Shown: piece by piece, positions 10,426-22,330 of the stretch
How positions within the stretch are numbered: the first letter of the stretch is position 1
Layout of the letters: every line of letters starts with the position of its first letter
Source: Mercurialis annua
Taxonomy: Eukaryota > Streptophyta > Magnoliopsida > Malpighiales > Euphorbiaceae
Assembly (NCBI RefSeq): GCF_937616625.2
Contig: NC_065577.1
Coordinates: 25,247,501 to 25,311,500, forward strand
Length of the DNA: 64,000 bases
Direction of reading: 5' to 3'
Made by a program: the position numbers and the translations under genes
Notes under the pieces: generated by a model
The model's input: only the letters and a program-made list of their open reading frames with translations
Database searches by the model: none
What the model was told of the DNA's origin: nothing

Positions 10426-12127
10426 TCCGGACGTCGTGACCCTTAAAGCTGCTGCGTCAGCAGCTACAAATAGATAATTTAGTTAAAGCTGCTGCGTCTC
10501 GGACATGCATGTATCGTACATCTCTTTTAATTTTTTTTAAGAGAACTAGTTAATTGTGTACGTGCACTGCACGTGATTTGAGATGTTTGAACGTAATTTA
10601 TTTATATTTATCGTGATATATGCACATTGATTAAAATTTAAAATCGTTGCATGTGAGTTGTTGATTTATTTTTCATATTATTTAAATATGGAATATTTTT
10701 GGATGGATAAATGTAGAATAGAAAAAAATTAAAAATTAAACTTGAATTAATTGTATAAATAAGCTTAAACATATAGTAGTAAAATTCAATGTCATTGTTG
10801 TACACTATATTTTTGTGACGAGAACTCACTCTAATGAGCCGAAACTCAATATCATTATCATTGTTGTACTATATTTGATTATGATTAGAAAAGAGTTGTA
10901 AGTGGTTTATGAGTAGAAATTTAATTTAATAGTTAAAGTTGATAAAACCAGTTAGAAAATTTTATATCCATATATAAGTGTTAGTAGATGATTAGGAATA
11001 CAAATAAGCAACCACCAAAAAGCTGTCTGGCTATTTATGCCCATCCAGGCATCCATACCAAGAGTCGCGACTCGCGAAATAATCTGTTTCGCTCAAATTC
11101 TAGTTTGACATTAATCAGGCTGACATCGTCATATACTACTGTTGCGTATACATCCCTATGGAATATCATAATCAAAACTGTTGAAAGAATTAACCCAATT
11201 TTAATTTACAATTAAAACAGATTTGTACGTTAATTGATTTTATTAAGTGCATGTAAAGAGTATCGGCACATATAGATTATGAAATCATTGAAATGGTACA
11301 AATGCACAAGATAAGCTTTGTATCTTAATCGTTAGCTGATATACACATCTTCTTGTCCGTAGTCCTAACTCTGCAATTAAATATGTATCTACAAGATATC
11401 CGACGTGTAGCTGACATATATATCTTTATCCTTTTTTACATTTATCAATTTCGACAAAATATTTTTTATAGAAATGTCCTGAATTGAATAACAAGGTATT
11501 CATAGAATATCATTGTATTTTTAAATATGCAAATATAGTTAAAAACTTCTTTCCAAAAAACTTATCCTGAGTCCTGGCCTTTACATCTATCTATATATCT
11601 AAAATTATAACAAACCAATTAATTGAAGACTCCTGGAATTAAGTATTTCGAACTTTGATAGATTGAACTTTGCCTTCTTGCAGGTACCAAATTTTTCAAG
11701 CCGAGGACACCTCGGAATGAGCTTCTAAAATGTAGATTTTCCTTGGTATCAAAATGTGAAATTAATTCCACTCCTCGATGATATGTAATCAGCATGAAAA
11801 TGTATCGCACCTACAGATTAAAGTACAATGTGCATTATTGGTTGACATATCTATGGGATATCTTGGGGTTTGGTTCAAGGTATTTGTTTGCCTTTGATAT
11901 GTTTCTTGTTCCAGTCTATTTCCTTTGTAGTAGCTTAGCTTTCACAATTTTATGTTAGGGAACAATCGATGTCCTTCCTATTTTACCCTTCTTTTAGTAA
12001 TCTTAAAAGAACAATTTGAAAAATTCAACTATAATTAATAGGAGGCAAAACATGAAAAAATATGGAAAGACAAGAATAATAATTGTTTATTTAATCTGTG
12101 TGTAAAAGCAAATGGGACTTCTTAAGT

Positions 12128-12142
12128 GGGACGGAGGGAGTA
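12128..12142 (+). mobile_element. Truncated Stowaway-like MITE end
   Basis: GGGACGGAGGGAGTA, preceded by CTTAAGT, is the classic right terminus of plant Stowaway (Tc1/mariner-type) MITEs with the TA target at the end. I found no matching left terminus in the 250 bp upstream, so only one end survives. The duplicate in D-block 2 lies at 25783-25797. Confidence 0.6.
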
Positions 12143-12833
12143 TGTTTTATTTTTAGCGTAAATATAGTTTGCATAAAACTAGTCTAGAAATATTAAACCT
12201 ATCCAGATATTAGAAATATGATTTACATAAAACTTTGGTCTGTCAACTATGTAATATTAACGAAGATCCGTATGATTACTTCCGTTTCTAGACGGCTTGC
12301 CCACAGTGACTTGTATATATTAAATTTTTTTTGTATATATTATTATTTACCTAACAAATTATAACATTATAGCCACAACTGTGGAGTATTTGTAATTAAA
12401 AACATGCAAGACCTCCAAAAGAAATTACGGGACGGCGCCTTCCATACCCGCATAGGCTTAGGCAACATTCTGGCATGGGTTATCACTCATGACTGCAACG
12501 AGAAGAGAGCATGTGTAACACAAAATGCCTCTTGTATGGATGTTGTCGCACCAAAATTACCAAATTATTAATGAAGAAAGCCTGCAATAGCTTTTTAAAA
12601 TTTTGACGGAGGCACAAAGGTGCATGAAAATTAAATGACCTATATTTTTGTAGAAACAAAAACAGTAGCTGCATTATATATTCTGCGATATTATACCGAA
12701 TTGTAATATTTTAAAAAGTTAATAATCCCTAGCATTAATGCGGTGATATAAAAAAAGAAGGACACGTCTAAAACAAGGCAGAAACTCAAAATCAAAATCC
12801 CCAAATTGTATTTTCTAGGGTTTGTAAGAAATC

Positions 12834-12935
12834 ATGGCTAACATCGTGTCGGAGTTGAACATTGGTGATGACTGCCAGATATGTGATATTACAATCTACG
12901 GTATTCTAAAGACGCCTCTTGTCCGAATGTCCTAA
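12834..12935 (+). pseudogene. Captured gene start, reading MANIVSELNIGDD
   Basis: After a leader with the telo-box TCTAGGGTTTG, an ATG at 12834 opens a 33-codon frame (MANIVSELNIGDDCQICDI) that stops at 12935 inside a CTCTTGTCCG module seen elsewhere. The same frame is at 26489-26590. The start pattern loosely recalls plant replication protein A-like proteins (SELN.GD), which Helitrons often carry, but the WTIKVRV-type run expected next is missing, so this link is weak. It is best described as the first exon of an unidentified gene cut off by a module joint. Confidence 0.35.
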
Positions 12936-13254
12936 CTCAGCAATTAAAGATTTATCTACAGGATATCCGACGTGTAGCTGCATTATATATTCTGATCCAT
13001 TTTCACATTTATCAATTGCGACAAAATGTTATTTTTTTGTATATAAAAATATTAAACCTAGTCTAGAAATATTGCAACAAATATGGAGTACCTTTATTTG
13101 TAATACCATATCTTCTAGTATTATTTACTGTGTTTCTTCTAGCCAAAAGAAATGGATCAGCTGGGAAAATGATGATTATGGTTTCGCCCATTTTAGAAGA
13201 AGAAACCGTGTAGAGTATCCTCTTGAAAGCTGCAGGAATCCGAGTCAGCTTTCC

Positions 13255-13850
13255 AGGACGGATCGGTCCAATCGAAGGTGTAGCTATTGATATCTTGGTT
13301 ACGAATGTGCTCTATTGTAGTCCGGCTAATATGGAAAACAGTTGAATAGGACGTCGGAAACAAGAGTTGCGCCATAAATAAGGTAAACATGGATAACCCC
13401 AATCGGACGTCAGGAGCACCAGCTGTGCTTGTACCAAAAAATAAGAAAAGTGGATATATACGAATACAGGCACTTGTAAGTGTTTTATCAGGGCGATATC
13501 GACTCGGATGGTGTAGATTTAACTGTGACTCTGCACACGTAGGGGCCAGCTTTCCTATTTTTTTTTGTGTATCCGGATATTAATTTGATTCTCGTAATTC
13601 CACACAAATCGAAGAAAAATATTATGGCAACCTATAGAATTACCGGAAAAAAATAGATCATCGTGGATTCTCTTTAAAAGCGACGTACATTTAAACCTCC
13701 AAAGAGTAAAATAATCAAACATGTATTTTACTTAGAAGACAAATAATTATAAACCGTTTTCGTTGCCAAATTCATCCACTAGGCACCCCATCGATAAAAA
13801 AGGTAAACATGGATTACCCTAATCGGACGCCGGGAACACCAGCGGAGGAT
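13255..13850 (+). repeat. R-module, D-block 1 copy
   Basis: It runs from GGACGGATCGGTCCAATCGA, through ATATACGAATACAGGCAC, GGGCGATATCGACTCGG and AGCGACGTACATTTAAAC, to GGTAAACATGGATTACCC at the end, after which the module begins again. Related copies at 26930-27470 and 29630-30230 keep the same order. Confidence 0.75.
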
Positions 13851-14043
13851 ATTGAGAATGGAATTGAAAGCCAAAGGTGCGAATAGGGTGCAACTGACAA
13901 AATGGCAACGTCAAGGTGCATTTGAAAAGGGGCTAAAAGGTAGGGGTTTTTTGGTGATTAAGCCAAAAATTAATTAATTTTATCTTTGACCAAAAAAAAA
14001 AACTACTCCATTAGTCCTGAAGGCGAGAGTACACGGAAAAATG
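13850..14043. repeat. 0.2-kb repeat shared with 30245-30430
   Basis: The tract AATTGAAAGCCAAAGGTGCG ... GACTACTCCATTAGTCCTG is present twice, each time right after an R-module. No coding capacity. Confidence 0.7.
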
Positions 14044-14407
14044 AAAGAGATAATTGTGCCCAATGGTTTAGTAAATGAAAAAATGTACCAGTCAATGCAT
14101 GGTTGAGAGTCTCTATATGATACAGAATCATATTAAATTTATTTCATTCTCTTGTTCTTGAATTGATTGGAATGAGATGATATCTTTCTTTGTCTAGCGG
14201 TGGTTTTTGTTTTACTTAAGTTTTATGGTTAAGGTTTGGAATCCATTTATTTTATGGACCCATGCATCTAAAATGTCACGATCCTTAATTTTCTTTCCAT
14301 GAATGCCACATGTCATATAACGTTATTATTAAAATCCAATAATAACTCCACGCACAAGCAGCTTCTCTAAAAAAAACTCCACCCACACATTTATTATTCA
14401 CAAATTT

Positions 14408-14590
14408 CCAAAATCCTCGAGGGAGTCATTAATACTTATTTGTGGTGACTGGTGAAGATGACACGGTTCCAAAATCCTCGAGGGAGTCATTAATACTTAT
14501 TTGTGGTGACTGGTGAAGATGACACGGTTCCAAAATCCTCGAGGGAGTCATTAATACTTATTTGTGGTGACTGATGGAGATGACACGGTT
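14408..14590 (+). repeat. 61-bp tandem repeat, 3 units
   Basis: Same unit as at 6469-6590 with one more copy. The first two units are nearly identical to each other; the last reads GTGACTGATGGAGATGACAC near its end instead of GTGACTGGTGAAGATGACAC. Confidence 0.9.
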
Positions 14591-16851
14591 GTTTTGTTTT
14601 TATAAAGAGGCCACGGTTGTTTATTTCAATATTTGAACTTCTTTCTTTCTCATAATCAAATCAAACTAGAAAGACTTTTTCTCTCATTTATACTTAAATT
14701 AACAAACTTGATTTCTTTCTCAGCTGCATATCTCTCAACAAAGGAAAAATATCTACGGCATACATAACTCTCAAGCATCAGATGAACGACTCTAGTGCTA
14801 CTGTCAACATCAGCGGACGTTTTGGAGATGAAGAACTATTGTCTTTAAAACTTTCATCCCCAAATGGCCATTAGTTGAAAAACTTTCTCATATTATTTTT
14901 CTGGTAGTAGACACATGAGATTTAATGGCATCGATGCTGTTGAGATAGGCCTATGAGTCCAAAGACAGCGATTGGCTCTAACTGCCAACTGTTAATGTAG
15001 GCGATGAGAAAGTTGGGTGTGAAATGATTTTGCAAAGCCTTTAGACTGTACATGTGATTTTGCTCTACAAGTGCCTCATGTATGCAAGTTGGTGTAAAAT
15101 TATAATTATTTTTATTAGTCTGGTATGTGTTTTTAGTTGTTGTTTTCTGGTAGTAGACAAATGAGGATTCAAGCTTGTCTTAGTATTATGTTTTCTGATT
15201 ATTAGAACTAAGAAAACTCTATTTTTATTATGTCAGGTAAGTCCATAGTCCTGTATTATCTAGCTACTCATCAAAATCAAAGGCATAGCTTTTAATTTGC
15301 AGCAGATATTCATGTTATATATTGACTTCTTGGTTTACAAAAAAAATTATTAGTGTAAAACCATCCAAGAACTAATAAGCCATGAGTATTATTTTTTTTA
15401 TCTAAAATCACAAATTTGAACTTATTTATTTTGAAATATTTTAAAATTATAAGCATATACTTATTTTCATTAAAATTATTTGAAATGGCACAAATGCACA
15501 AGATAACCTTTGTATCTCCACTTTATATTAGTAAATATCTACACCTATCCTACAAATATCGCTCGGATAAGATATGTACAAATGCATGTATCCGTATATA
15601 TCCATTTTTTTTATTTTTTAGAGAGTATGATAAAAAAAAAAAGTACAGGCACACCTGGTGTTCCTGGCCGGGCAATTAATGTTTTACCATTTTACGGCTA
15701 ATGTGCCTAGTGGATGGGCTTATAATTAAAGACATGAAAATCGTTTTTCTATTTTTCTGAGAAAGTAATTTCTACAAAAGAGATAGAAAAGCTGCAAGGC
15801 TCGTCATATTGAACTCTTGTTTCCGGCATCCGATCGGACTTATCTGAACGTCCCAGGAACACTGACTTGAATGACTACAGCTTTTGTGAGGAAATCTTTC
15901 CGATTAGTATTCTAAAAAGGGCAAAATCTTCCTTGTGCAGAGTCATTGTAATATCCACATCATGACCAACAAATATCCGATAGATAAACAATGTACACTT
16001 GCCTGTATCCGTGTCTATCAAATATCCCGTATATTTTAACAGACCTTTATTAGGTTTTTTTCTTTTAACTTTTGAATGCATTGAATTCATTATTAATGGT
16101 GATGCAGAGAACCGGTGAGTAGTAGACTAGACGGAACCCATAGTCTTGAAATTTCCACTGACATACTAATACTAGAAGATCTATGACGGAACAAGTCTTT
16201 TAAATGTTTACTGCAGCTTGTAGACGGCTTGTCGTCTACAGTCACCTGCCATATCGTATTAAATAGGGGCGGAGCCACTCCCCAGAATCTGAATTCAGTA
16301 GTTAATACTCTTGTGTTGTGGGGCTGACATGGCTTAACTACAGTTATATTCGCTTTTCATATCCATAAAAAGGTAAAACATTAATTTCTAGTTGTTCACT
16401 TGTTCAAATTCACTTTATAAATGCACTTTGATAATAAAGGTAGCCTTTCTATCTGGTAGCAAATTTATGGCCTTTTCCTATAGCTAGAATAACCCGTATA
16501 TAGTAAGTTTAATTCTTTTATCAACTGTATATTCTTACGGATAGGCTGATTTACCCCCGACCACCCATGCCTTGGAAAAGTAATACTCTTGTAGGACTTA
16601 CGTGGTTAGACTCTTGTGGGGCTTACGTGGCTTGACTACAGTTATTTTAGCTTTTCATATCCATACCTTAAAAAAATTGATAATCAAAATTATAAATATT
16701 AATTCTGGTATTTGGTGACCATAATTAAGTTATCAAAAAATATAGTGTTCGCAGTATATACAATTGGTTTACTTTTGTTTAATTGTGATGGAGATAATGC
16801 AGTTCTATTATTCGTGTGTCATGAATGAAGTTGTCTTCAAAGTGAAAAATT

Positions 16852-17078
16852 CTTGTGTGAACCTAGTTCACCACGTAGGATTATGAACCATCCATTTATT
16901 GTGTGACACGTGGCGAAATTAATATGAACAACCAATCATTTAATAGCCTTATGTTTTAAATAAAAGAACCTCTAATTAATAGGCCAATAAATAATTGGTT
17001 GTTCATATTAATTTCGCCACGTGTCACACGATAAATGGATGGTTCACAATCCTACGTGGTGAACTTGGTTCAAACAAG
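16852..17078. mobile_element. 227-bp MITE with near full-length inverted repeats, copy 1
   Basis: The left end reads CTTGTGTGAACCTAGTTCAC. The complement of the right end reads CTTGTTTGAACCAAGTTCAC. The arms continue through CCACGTAGGATT, ACCATCCATTTAT, GACACGTGGCGAAATT and ATATGAACAACCAAT, about 100 bp each. The T-module it interrupts is continuous at 22490 (CTTCAAAGTATATG). A short left tract (TGAAAAATT) has no mate and no clean target duplication is seen. Each arm has a CACGTGGC G-box (16907-16914 and 17016-17024). Confidence 0.8.
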
Positions 17079-17224
17079 TATATATATTTAGTTGGTTTGT
17101 TACCTTTGGATCATATAATTTTCTTAAAATATTTACGTGTATCCCTGATATGTCTACTTGATAGAGTTTCAAATACTCATATATGATTTTGAGACTGAAA
17201 AAAAAACACTCATACGTTTTATCT

Positions 17225-17900
17225 AAAAAATAAGAAAAGTGGATATATAACTCTCTCTAAAAAAAGAAAGTGGATATATACGGATACAGTCACTTGTACG
17301 TTTTTTATCCAGGCAATATCTGCCCGGATATGGAGTAGATTTTACCGTGACTCTGCACACGCAGGGGCTTCAAGGGAGGTTTCGCCCCTTTTAGAAGACG
17401 AATCCGGGTAGGCTGTCCCCCACGAAAGCTGCAGGACGGGACGTTCGGATGAGTCCAATCGGACTCCGGAAACACGGGTTTTTTTACAATCGATGATAAA
17501 ATAAAATATTATATAAACGCAATATTATTTTCTTGCATGATAGCCACATGTCATTTTACATTACTACAAAAATAATTATAACTCCACCCACCTACTAATT
17601 GGAGCATCAGGGATTAGTATTACCGCTAGGTTAATTAAGGTTTAAAACTTGAAGCGTTGCTTCGGGAAGGCGGTACTTATGGAAGACAAATCACATAAAA
17701 ATGCAAAATACATAAATTTATCTTTCTTATTTGTATGTTTATTAAAACTAATACTATATAATTAAGGGTCTTTAAATATTTTTCTAAATGATACATTTAG
17801 AATACACATAAAAAACCGTATAATGGATTGAGAGAAACACCAAAAATACATCATAGAAAACCACACGCAAAAGGAGAAACGACAAAAATGGAGTCTTCAT
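17225..17900 (+). repeat. R-module piece and AT-rich tail
   Basis: 17225-17490 is an R-module (ATATACGGATACAGTCAC, ATATCTGCCCGGATAT, GACTCTGCACACGCAGGGG, GTTCGGATGAGTCC). 17490-17900 is AT-rich DNA with a mate at 36290-36660 in inverse orientation and an old T/P-module remnant (AGCGTTGCTTCGGGAAGGCG). No gene is seen. Confidence 0.6.
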
Positions 17901-17907
17901 GAGCTGC

Positions 17908-17964
17908 TTTGTAGCTTTTTTGGGTTGGGTTAAGAAAAACCAGGCAACCCAAGCAAGCTACAAA
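17908..17964. repeat. Hairpin, about 20-bp stem
   Basis: TTTGTAGC.. TTGGGTTG pairs with CAACCCAAGCAAGCTACAAA across a loop of about 17 nt with minor mismatches. The mirrored copy lies at 36198-36253. Open frames across it are not kept between copies. Confidence 0.6.
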
Positions 17965-18398
17965 AATAACAGGAAGAACCCAGAAATTATCTCATCCAGA
18001 TTTCACCATTACTCTACTTACGCAGGGGCTTCGAGTCAGATATCCAGGGACGTTCGGATCATTCCAATCGGACGCCGGCAACACGAGTTTTTGCATGAAG
18101 AGAGCTGGCCAACTTTCCTATTTCTTTTGAATCTCTTGATAGTAAACTTGATTCTCGTAAATCCACGAATAGAAGTTGCCAGGCTCTGTCCACAAAGTCG
18201 AATGCAACGTATCTGGTTGATATCTATAGATATTTGTAGAGAGTAACTGTAATTCGTTACGCCGTGGATGATAGAAACATCATAAACTTCATGTTCATTA
18301 TTTCCTGTTCTCATAATTTTTTTATTTTTTATCCAGTTATATTGTTGTTTGGATAAAATATTTGGCCGGTAAAGCAAGGGGATGGAAGGTGAACTCCT

Positions 18399-18441
18399 AA
18401 TAAAAGTGTGATCATATTTGATTGCTGATCACACTTTTATT
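18399..18441. repeat. Perfect hairpin AATAAAAGTGTGATCA
   Basis: A 16-bp perfect stem around TATTTGATTGC. The mirrored copy is at 35721-35763. It sits at a joint between two modules in both places, as if marking the fusion point of inverted pieces. Confidence 0.75.
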
Positions 18442-18796
18442 GTTGTTTGTATCTACTGTCATCTGGTAGATACATTTGTAATTGCTGAGTTAGAACTGTC
18501 GGACAAGAGGAAATCTTATTAAGCCCCGTGTGCAGAGTCACGGTTAAATCTACACCATATCCGGACGGATATCGCCCTGATACAAAACGTACAAGTGCCC
18601 GTATCCGTATGTATCCACTTTTCTTATTTTTTGGTACAAGCACAGCTGGTGTTCCTGACGTCCGATTGGGCTAATCCATGTTTACCTTATTTATGGCACA
18701 ACTCTTGTTTCCGACGTCCTATTCAACTGTTTTCCATATTAGCCGGACTACAATAGAGCACATTCGTAACCAAGATATCTATAGCTACACCTTTGA

Positions 18797-19086
18797 TTAG
18801 ACTGATCCGTCGGCTGACTGGAAAGTGTGAGAAAGTGAGAGAAAATTGGTGTTGTTGAGATTGTTAAGGTTTATTTTATAGGAGAACGAGGAAAATGCGG
18901 GAACGGGGAAAATTGGGGAATTTTTTAGACTTAGAATGGAGGGAAATAACGAGCCGTTGGACTGAATGGAAATCTGACGGTCGTCTGTTTTATTGGAAGA
19001 TTGCAATCCGTGTTTTTAGTAAATTAGCCAGTAGAATTTGTTTCTTATGGCGGGAATTATTTTGGGCCAAATCAAATCTTAATCAA
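18797..19086 (-). promoter_or_regulatory. Captured H3-type promoter, copy without coding part (minus)
   Basis: On minus this reads like the upstream region of the H3-tail frame at 27998, from AATCTTAATCAA at the far end, through ACGACCGTCAGATT, CCAACGGCTCGTTATTTCC, a GTTCCCGC box that recalls E2F sites of S-phase genes, and TATAAAA (18874-18880), to TTCCAGTCAGCC. There it stops and a module starting GACGGATCAGTCTAATC takes over, so the coding part is absent. A third copy, also empty, is at 35088-35345. Confidence 0.6.
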
Positions 19087-19089
19087 TAA

Positions 19090-20250
19090 TCCAAGGAAGC
19101 TGTAGGTGAACCAACTTAGTTTACTAACAAATCTTATGATATGCCCTAGATATGTCGACCACTAATGCACATTCTCCTGTAGGTACGATACATTATCATG
19201 CTGATTACATATCATCGAGTAAGGAGTGGAATTATTTTCAAATTTTGATACCAAGAAAAATCTACATTTCAGAAGCTCATTAATTTCAAATTTTGATACC
19301 AAGGAAAACTCTGGTACCGGGAAGAAGGCAAAGTTCAATCTAACAAAGGACGAAATAAGTAATTCCAGGAGTCTAATTGGTTTGTTACAATTTTAGATAT
19401 GAAGATAGATGTTACGGCCAGGACTCAGGATTAGTTTTTTGGAAAGAAGTTTTTTACTATATCTGGTATTCGTAAGACATCATTGTATTTTTAAATATAC
19501 AAATATAGTTAAAAACTTCTTTCCAAAACATTAATCCCTGGACGTCCCTTGAAGCCCCTGCATGTGCAGAGTCAAGTTGAAATCTACAACATATCATGGC
19601 GGATATCGCATGGATAAAAAATGTACAAGTGCCTGTATCCGTATATATCCACTTTTCTTATTTTTTACAGAGTTCGATAAAAAAACGGGTACAGGCACAC
19701 CTGGTGTTCCCGGCGTCCGATTGGGGTAATCCATGTTTACCGTTTTTATCGACAGGGTGCCTAGTGGACGAATTTGGCAACAAAAGCGGTTTATAATTAT
19801 TTATCTCCGGAATAAGTAAAATACATGTTTGATTACTTTACTTTTCAAAGGTTTAAATGTACGTCGCTTTAAAGAGAATCCACGATGATCTATTTTTTTC
19901 CGGTAATTCCATAGGTTGCCATAATATTTTTCTTCGATTTGTGTAGAATTACGAGAATCAAATTACTATCTGGAGACACAAAAGTACAGGCACACCTGCA
20001 AATATCGCCCGAATAAGATATGTACAAATGCATGTATCCGTATATATTCATTTTTTTTATTTTTTAGAGAGTATGAAAAAAAATACAGGCACACCTGGTG
20101 TTCCTGGCCGGGCAATTCATGTTTTACCATTTTACGGCTAATGTGCCTAGTGGATGGGCTTATAATAAAAGACATGGAAATTGTTTTTCTATTTTTCTGA
20201 GAAAGTAATTTCTACAAAAGAGATAGAAAAGCTGCAAGGCTCTTCATATT
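19090..20250 (-). repeat. Mosaic of R-module pieces and copied spacer
   Basis: 19090-19310 matches 34860-35088 inverted (TAGATATGTCGACCACTAAT). 19310-19530 resembles 11530-11720 inverted. 19540-19960 is an R-module in minus orientation (GAGTCAAGTTGAAATC, GTATCCGTATATATCC, GTGCCTAGTGGACGAA). 19980-20170 is another R remnant, fused at CACAAAAGTACAGGCACACC. No gene is seen. Confidence 0.65.
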
Positions 20251-20257
20251 GAACTCT

Positions 20258-21600
20258 TGTAGAACACACAAATACTTGTTCATATCAACATTGCTCAGTA
20301 ATAACCATGGTTTTATTAAAAAAAAAGTTATTACCATAGTTCGAAGTAGTACTCCTTGAAAGTTTAGTTGTGGATATTCGGCTTATAATACGTTGATACA
20401 TGGTGGATTAGATAATGGCTATTATGGGTTTATCAAACAAGTAAGAGTCTCAGCAATATACCACACAAAACAGAATGATCAAAAAATTAAATTTATCCAT
20501 GTCATACCTGAACAATAACTAACTAATAAAAACGGTGGGTCATAAAACATTTATCCATGTTTTTTGTTTTTTACATTACTCATTTACAAATTATTGTGAA
20601 TTATGTATAAATCTCTATACTTCCTTTTTTGAATAATAATTGCTTTGTATTAGCCGTAGTAAATAGGAAATTAACTTACTAGTCCATATGCAAATATCTT
20701 GTCGATAACTATAAATATTTCTAGAGTCCAAACTGTTGTTTGTTACCCCATGGATGTTGGGATGACGTTTCCTGCGTCATATATAAAGTATAATTAAAAA
20801 GGTAGAAGTAGGGGGTCGAAGTTTAATCGACGTTTACAAAGAGAAGTTTAATGAATGTTTTCCATGCTTAACTGTAGTAATAAGAAATTAATTAACTAGT
20901 CCATAGAGTCGAATGCAGCATATCCGGTTAATATCTATAGATATCTTGATATGTTATAGGTTTTATTACCTTGTTGTGTTAAAGGTTTTAATGCAACATT
21001 GGAGTAACCGGTACCTCCATCTTTGTTCCGCTCCAATTGGTATTCCGAGCTCTTTTAAGGCAGGAAAAGTCTGCGCGACACTTATTGTTTTAGACATTTT
21101 CTTTTTCAATCGAGCCCTCTTTGTCTTGGGAGAATGCATAGCCTCCTCCAGGACAGGAGCAGTCTCTGTGACACTGTTCATGGGTAACTCGCAATTGTGA
21201 TCGGTTGCATTAGTAAACGATTCAGAGTCTAAACCGCTTGACTGTATGGCTAATAAAATCAATTTTTATCCTTTTTAACATTTTTCATAGTGAACTGATC
21301 GTCACTAAACTTCATTTTGATTACCGTTTTCTTCCTAAAAATTTCACTTCTGTATTGACAATTTTTTCCCCGCATTAAATTAGTGTCATTTTATGAGTAC
21401 TCTGTATGTGCCGATACTCTTTTCATCTAATAAAGACCACATATTGGCAGATTAAGGAAAACATAATAACTTCCTGAATTTAACAATAATCAACAAAGAA
21501 TCAAATTCTGTTTTTAACTGTAATTTATCTACTTGTAGCTTCCGATGCAAGGGACACGGCGTCCGGATATCTGTTAAATCGGACGTCGGATACACTAGTT
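20258..21600 (-). repeat. B-module copy 2 (inverted)
   Basis: Inverse match to 720-2290 and 33059-34613. It alone keeps the 91-bp segment at about 21113-21203, so it represents the older form of the module. Confidence 0.8.
20966..21262 (-). pseudogene. Unrecognised captured coding fragment with basic run KTKRARLKKK
   Basis: A 98-codon open frame on minus, without a good ATG at its start, reads SGLDSESFTNATD, TETAPVLEEAMHSP, then KTKRARLKKKMSKT and FPALKELGIPIGAEQRWRY. The basic run could be a nuclear localisation signal. In the copies at 1085-1250 and 33410-33570 a 91-bp deletion between CGAT microhomologies breaks the frame. The acidic-then-basic layout suggests part of a nuclear protein, but I do not recognise the family. 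Confidence 0.35.
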
Positions 21601-22330
21601 AAATAGTCAGGCTACATTTCTATCTCCTACATTGAGACAGTAAACTGAATATGCGGATATTTAGTTAAATAGACAGTAACCTATATTTCTAGCTAGGTTT
21701 CCGTTAAATGTCTTTTACTATAAGCTCATCCACTAGGCACATCAACCGTAAAAATGTAAACATATATTACCCCAATCGGAAACACACAGTGTGCCTGTAC
21801 TCTTTTTCTCATACTCCCTAAAAATTAATAACAAAATGGATATATACGGATACAACACTTATACATTTCTTATCCGGGCAATATCCGCGGATATGGTGTA
21901 CATTACACCGTGACTCTGCGGATATGGTGTACATTATCCGGGCAATATCCACGGATATGGTGTACATTACACCGTGACAGTAACTATGGAAGACAGATCA
22001 TATGAAAATACAAAATATAAAATTTAATTGTGTGTTTTTTAAAATTAATACTCCGACTATACTTAAGAGTTTTTTAAATATTTTTGTAAATTTATACATT
22101 TAGACTACGCATAAACAAACGTTGTATAATAAATTTAGAGAAACACCAAAAATACATCATAGATACATACATCTATAAATACACCAATAAAAATAAATTG
22201 TATGTTATTGTCTAGAGAATAATCCGAACACAAATAATGTTGAGAGTAGGAAGGAAATTTAGAGAGAGTTATGTCGGTGTCATTCGAATTTCTAGATATA
22301 ATTAACCGTATATTACCTAAAAAAACGTAT
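21600..22330. repeat. Inverted R-module with local duplication
   Basis: Inverse match to 400-720. At 21865-21980 the tract GCGGATATGGTGTACATTAC is duplicated in tandem with a small rearrangement. From 22000 the DNA continues as an inverted T-module (AGAGTTATGTCGGTGTCATT) up to 22330. No gene is seen. Confidence 0.65.

Larger units (their letters stand above)
8985..13790. repeat. D-block copy 1 (about 4.8 kb direct duplication)
   Basis: Matched in the same orientation at about 22650-27440, and its first 1.3 kb also at 31000-31996. It contains a P-module, an F-box domain fragment on minus, an unassigned frame with an intron-like start, a truncated Stowaway-like MITE end, a captured gene start at 12834 and an R-module. 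Stretches 10480-10980 and 11220-12100 are AT-rich with no gene seen. Confidence 0.85.
14043..17224. repeat. A-block copy 2
   Basis: Direct copy of 6105-8985. It carries three minisatellite units (14408-14590), the captured promoter and 30-codon frame (TATAAA 14601, frame 14782-14874), the R remnant at 15530-15740 and an S-module at 16080-16340. It also holds a 227-bp MITE that copy 1 lacks. From about 15720 on it also forms part of the inverted duplication with 33059-38452. Confidence 0.85.
15720..21790. repeat. Left arm of a large inverted duplication
   Basis: In inverse orientation this matches 33059-38452. The order of landmarks is mirrored throughout: S-module, MITE, GGGACGTTCGGATGAG tract, AGCTACAAAGCAGC hairpin, AATAAAAGTGTGATCA hairpin, H3-type promoter, R-module and B-module. 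Local gaps exist (about 19310-19530 and 19960-20250 have no mate). The arms enclose about 11 kb that is not palindromic. Confidence 0.8.

Noticed and set aside
12919..13290. 123-codon frame starting at TTG, and its copy at 26574
   Set aside because: No ATG start; it runs across joints between modules, and copy 2 ends 19 codons earlier through a single base change.
17899..18377. Overlapping open frames of 113-115 codons on both strands
   Set aside because: The inverted copy at 35785-36250 does not keep the same starts and stops, and the region is made of hairpin and R-module pieces.
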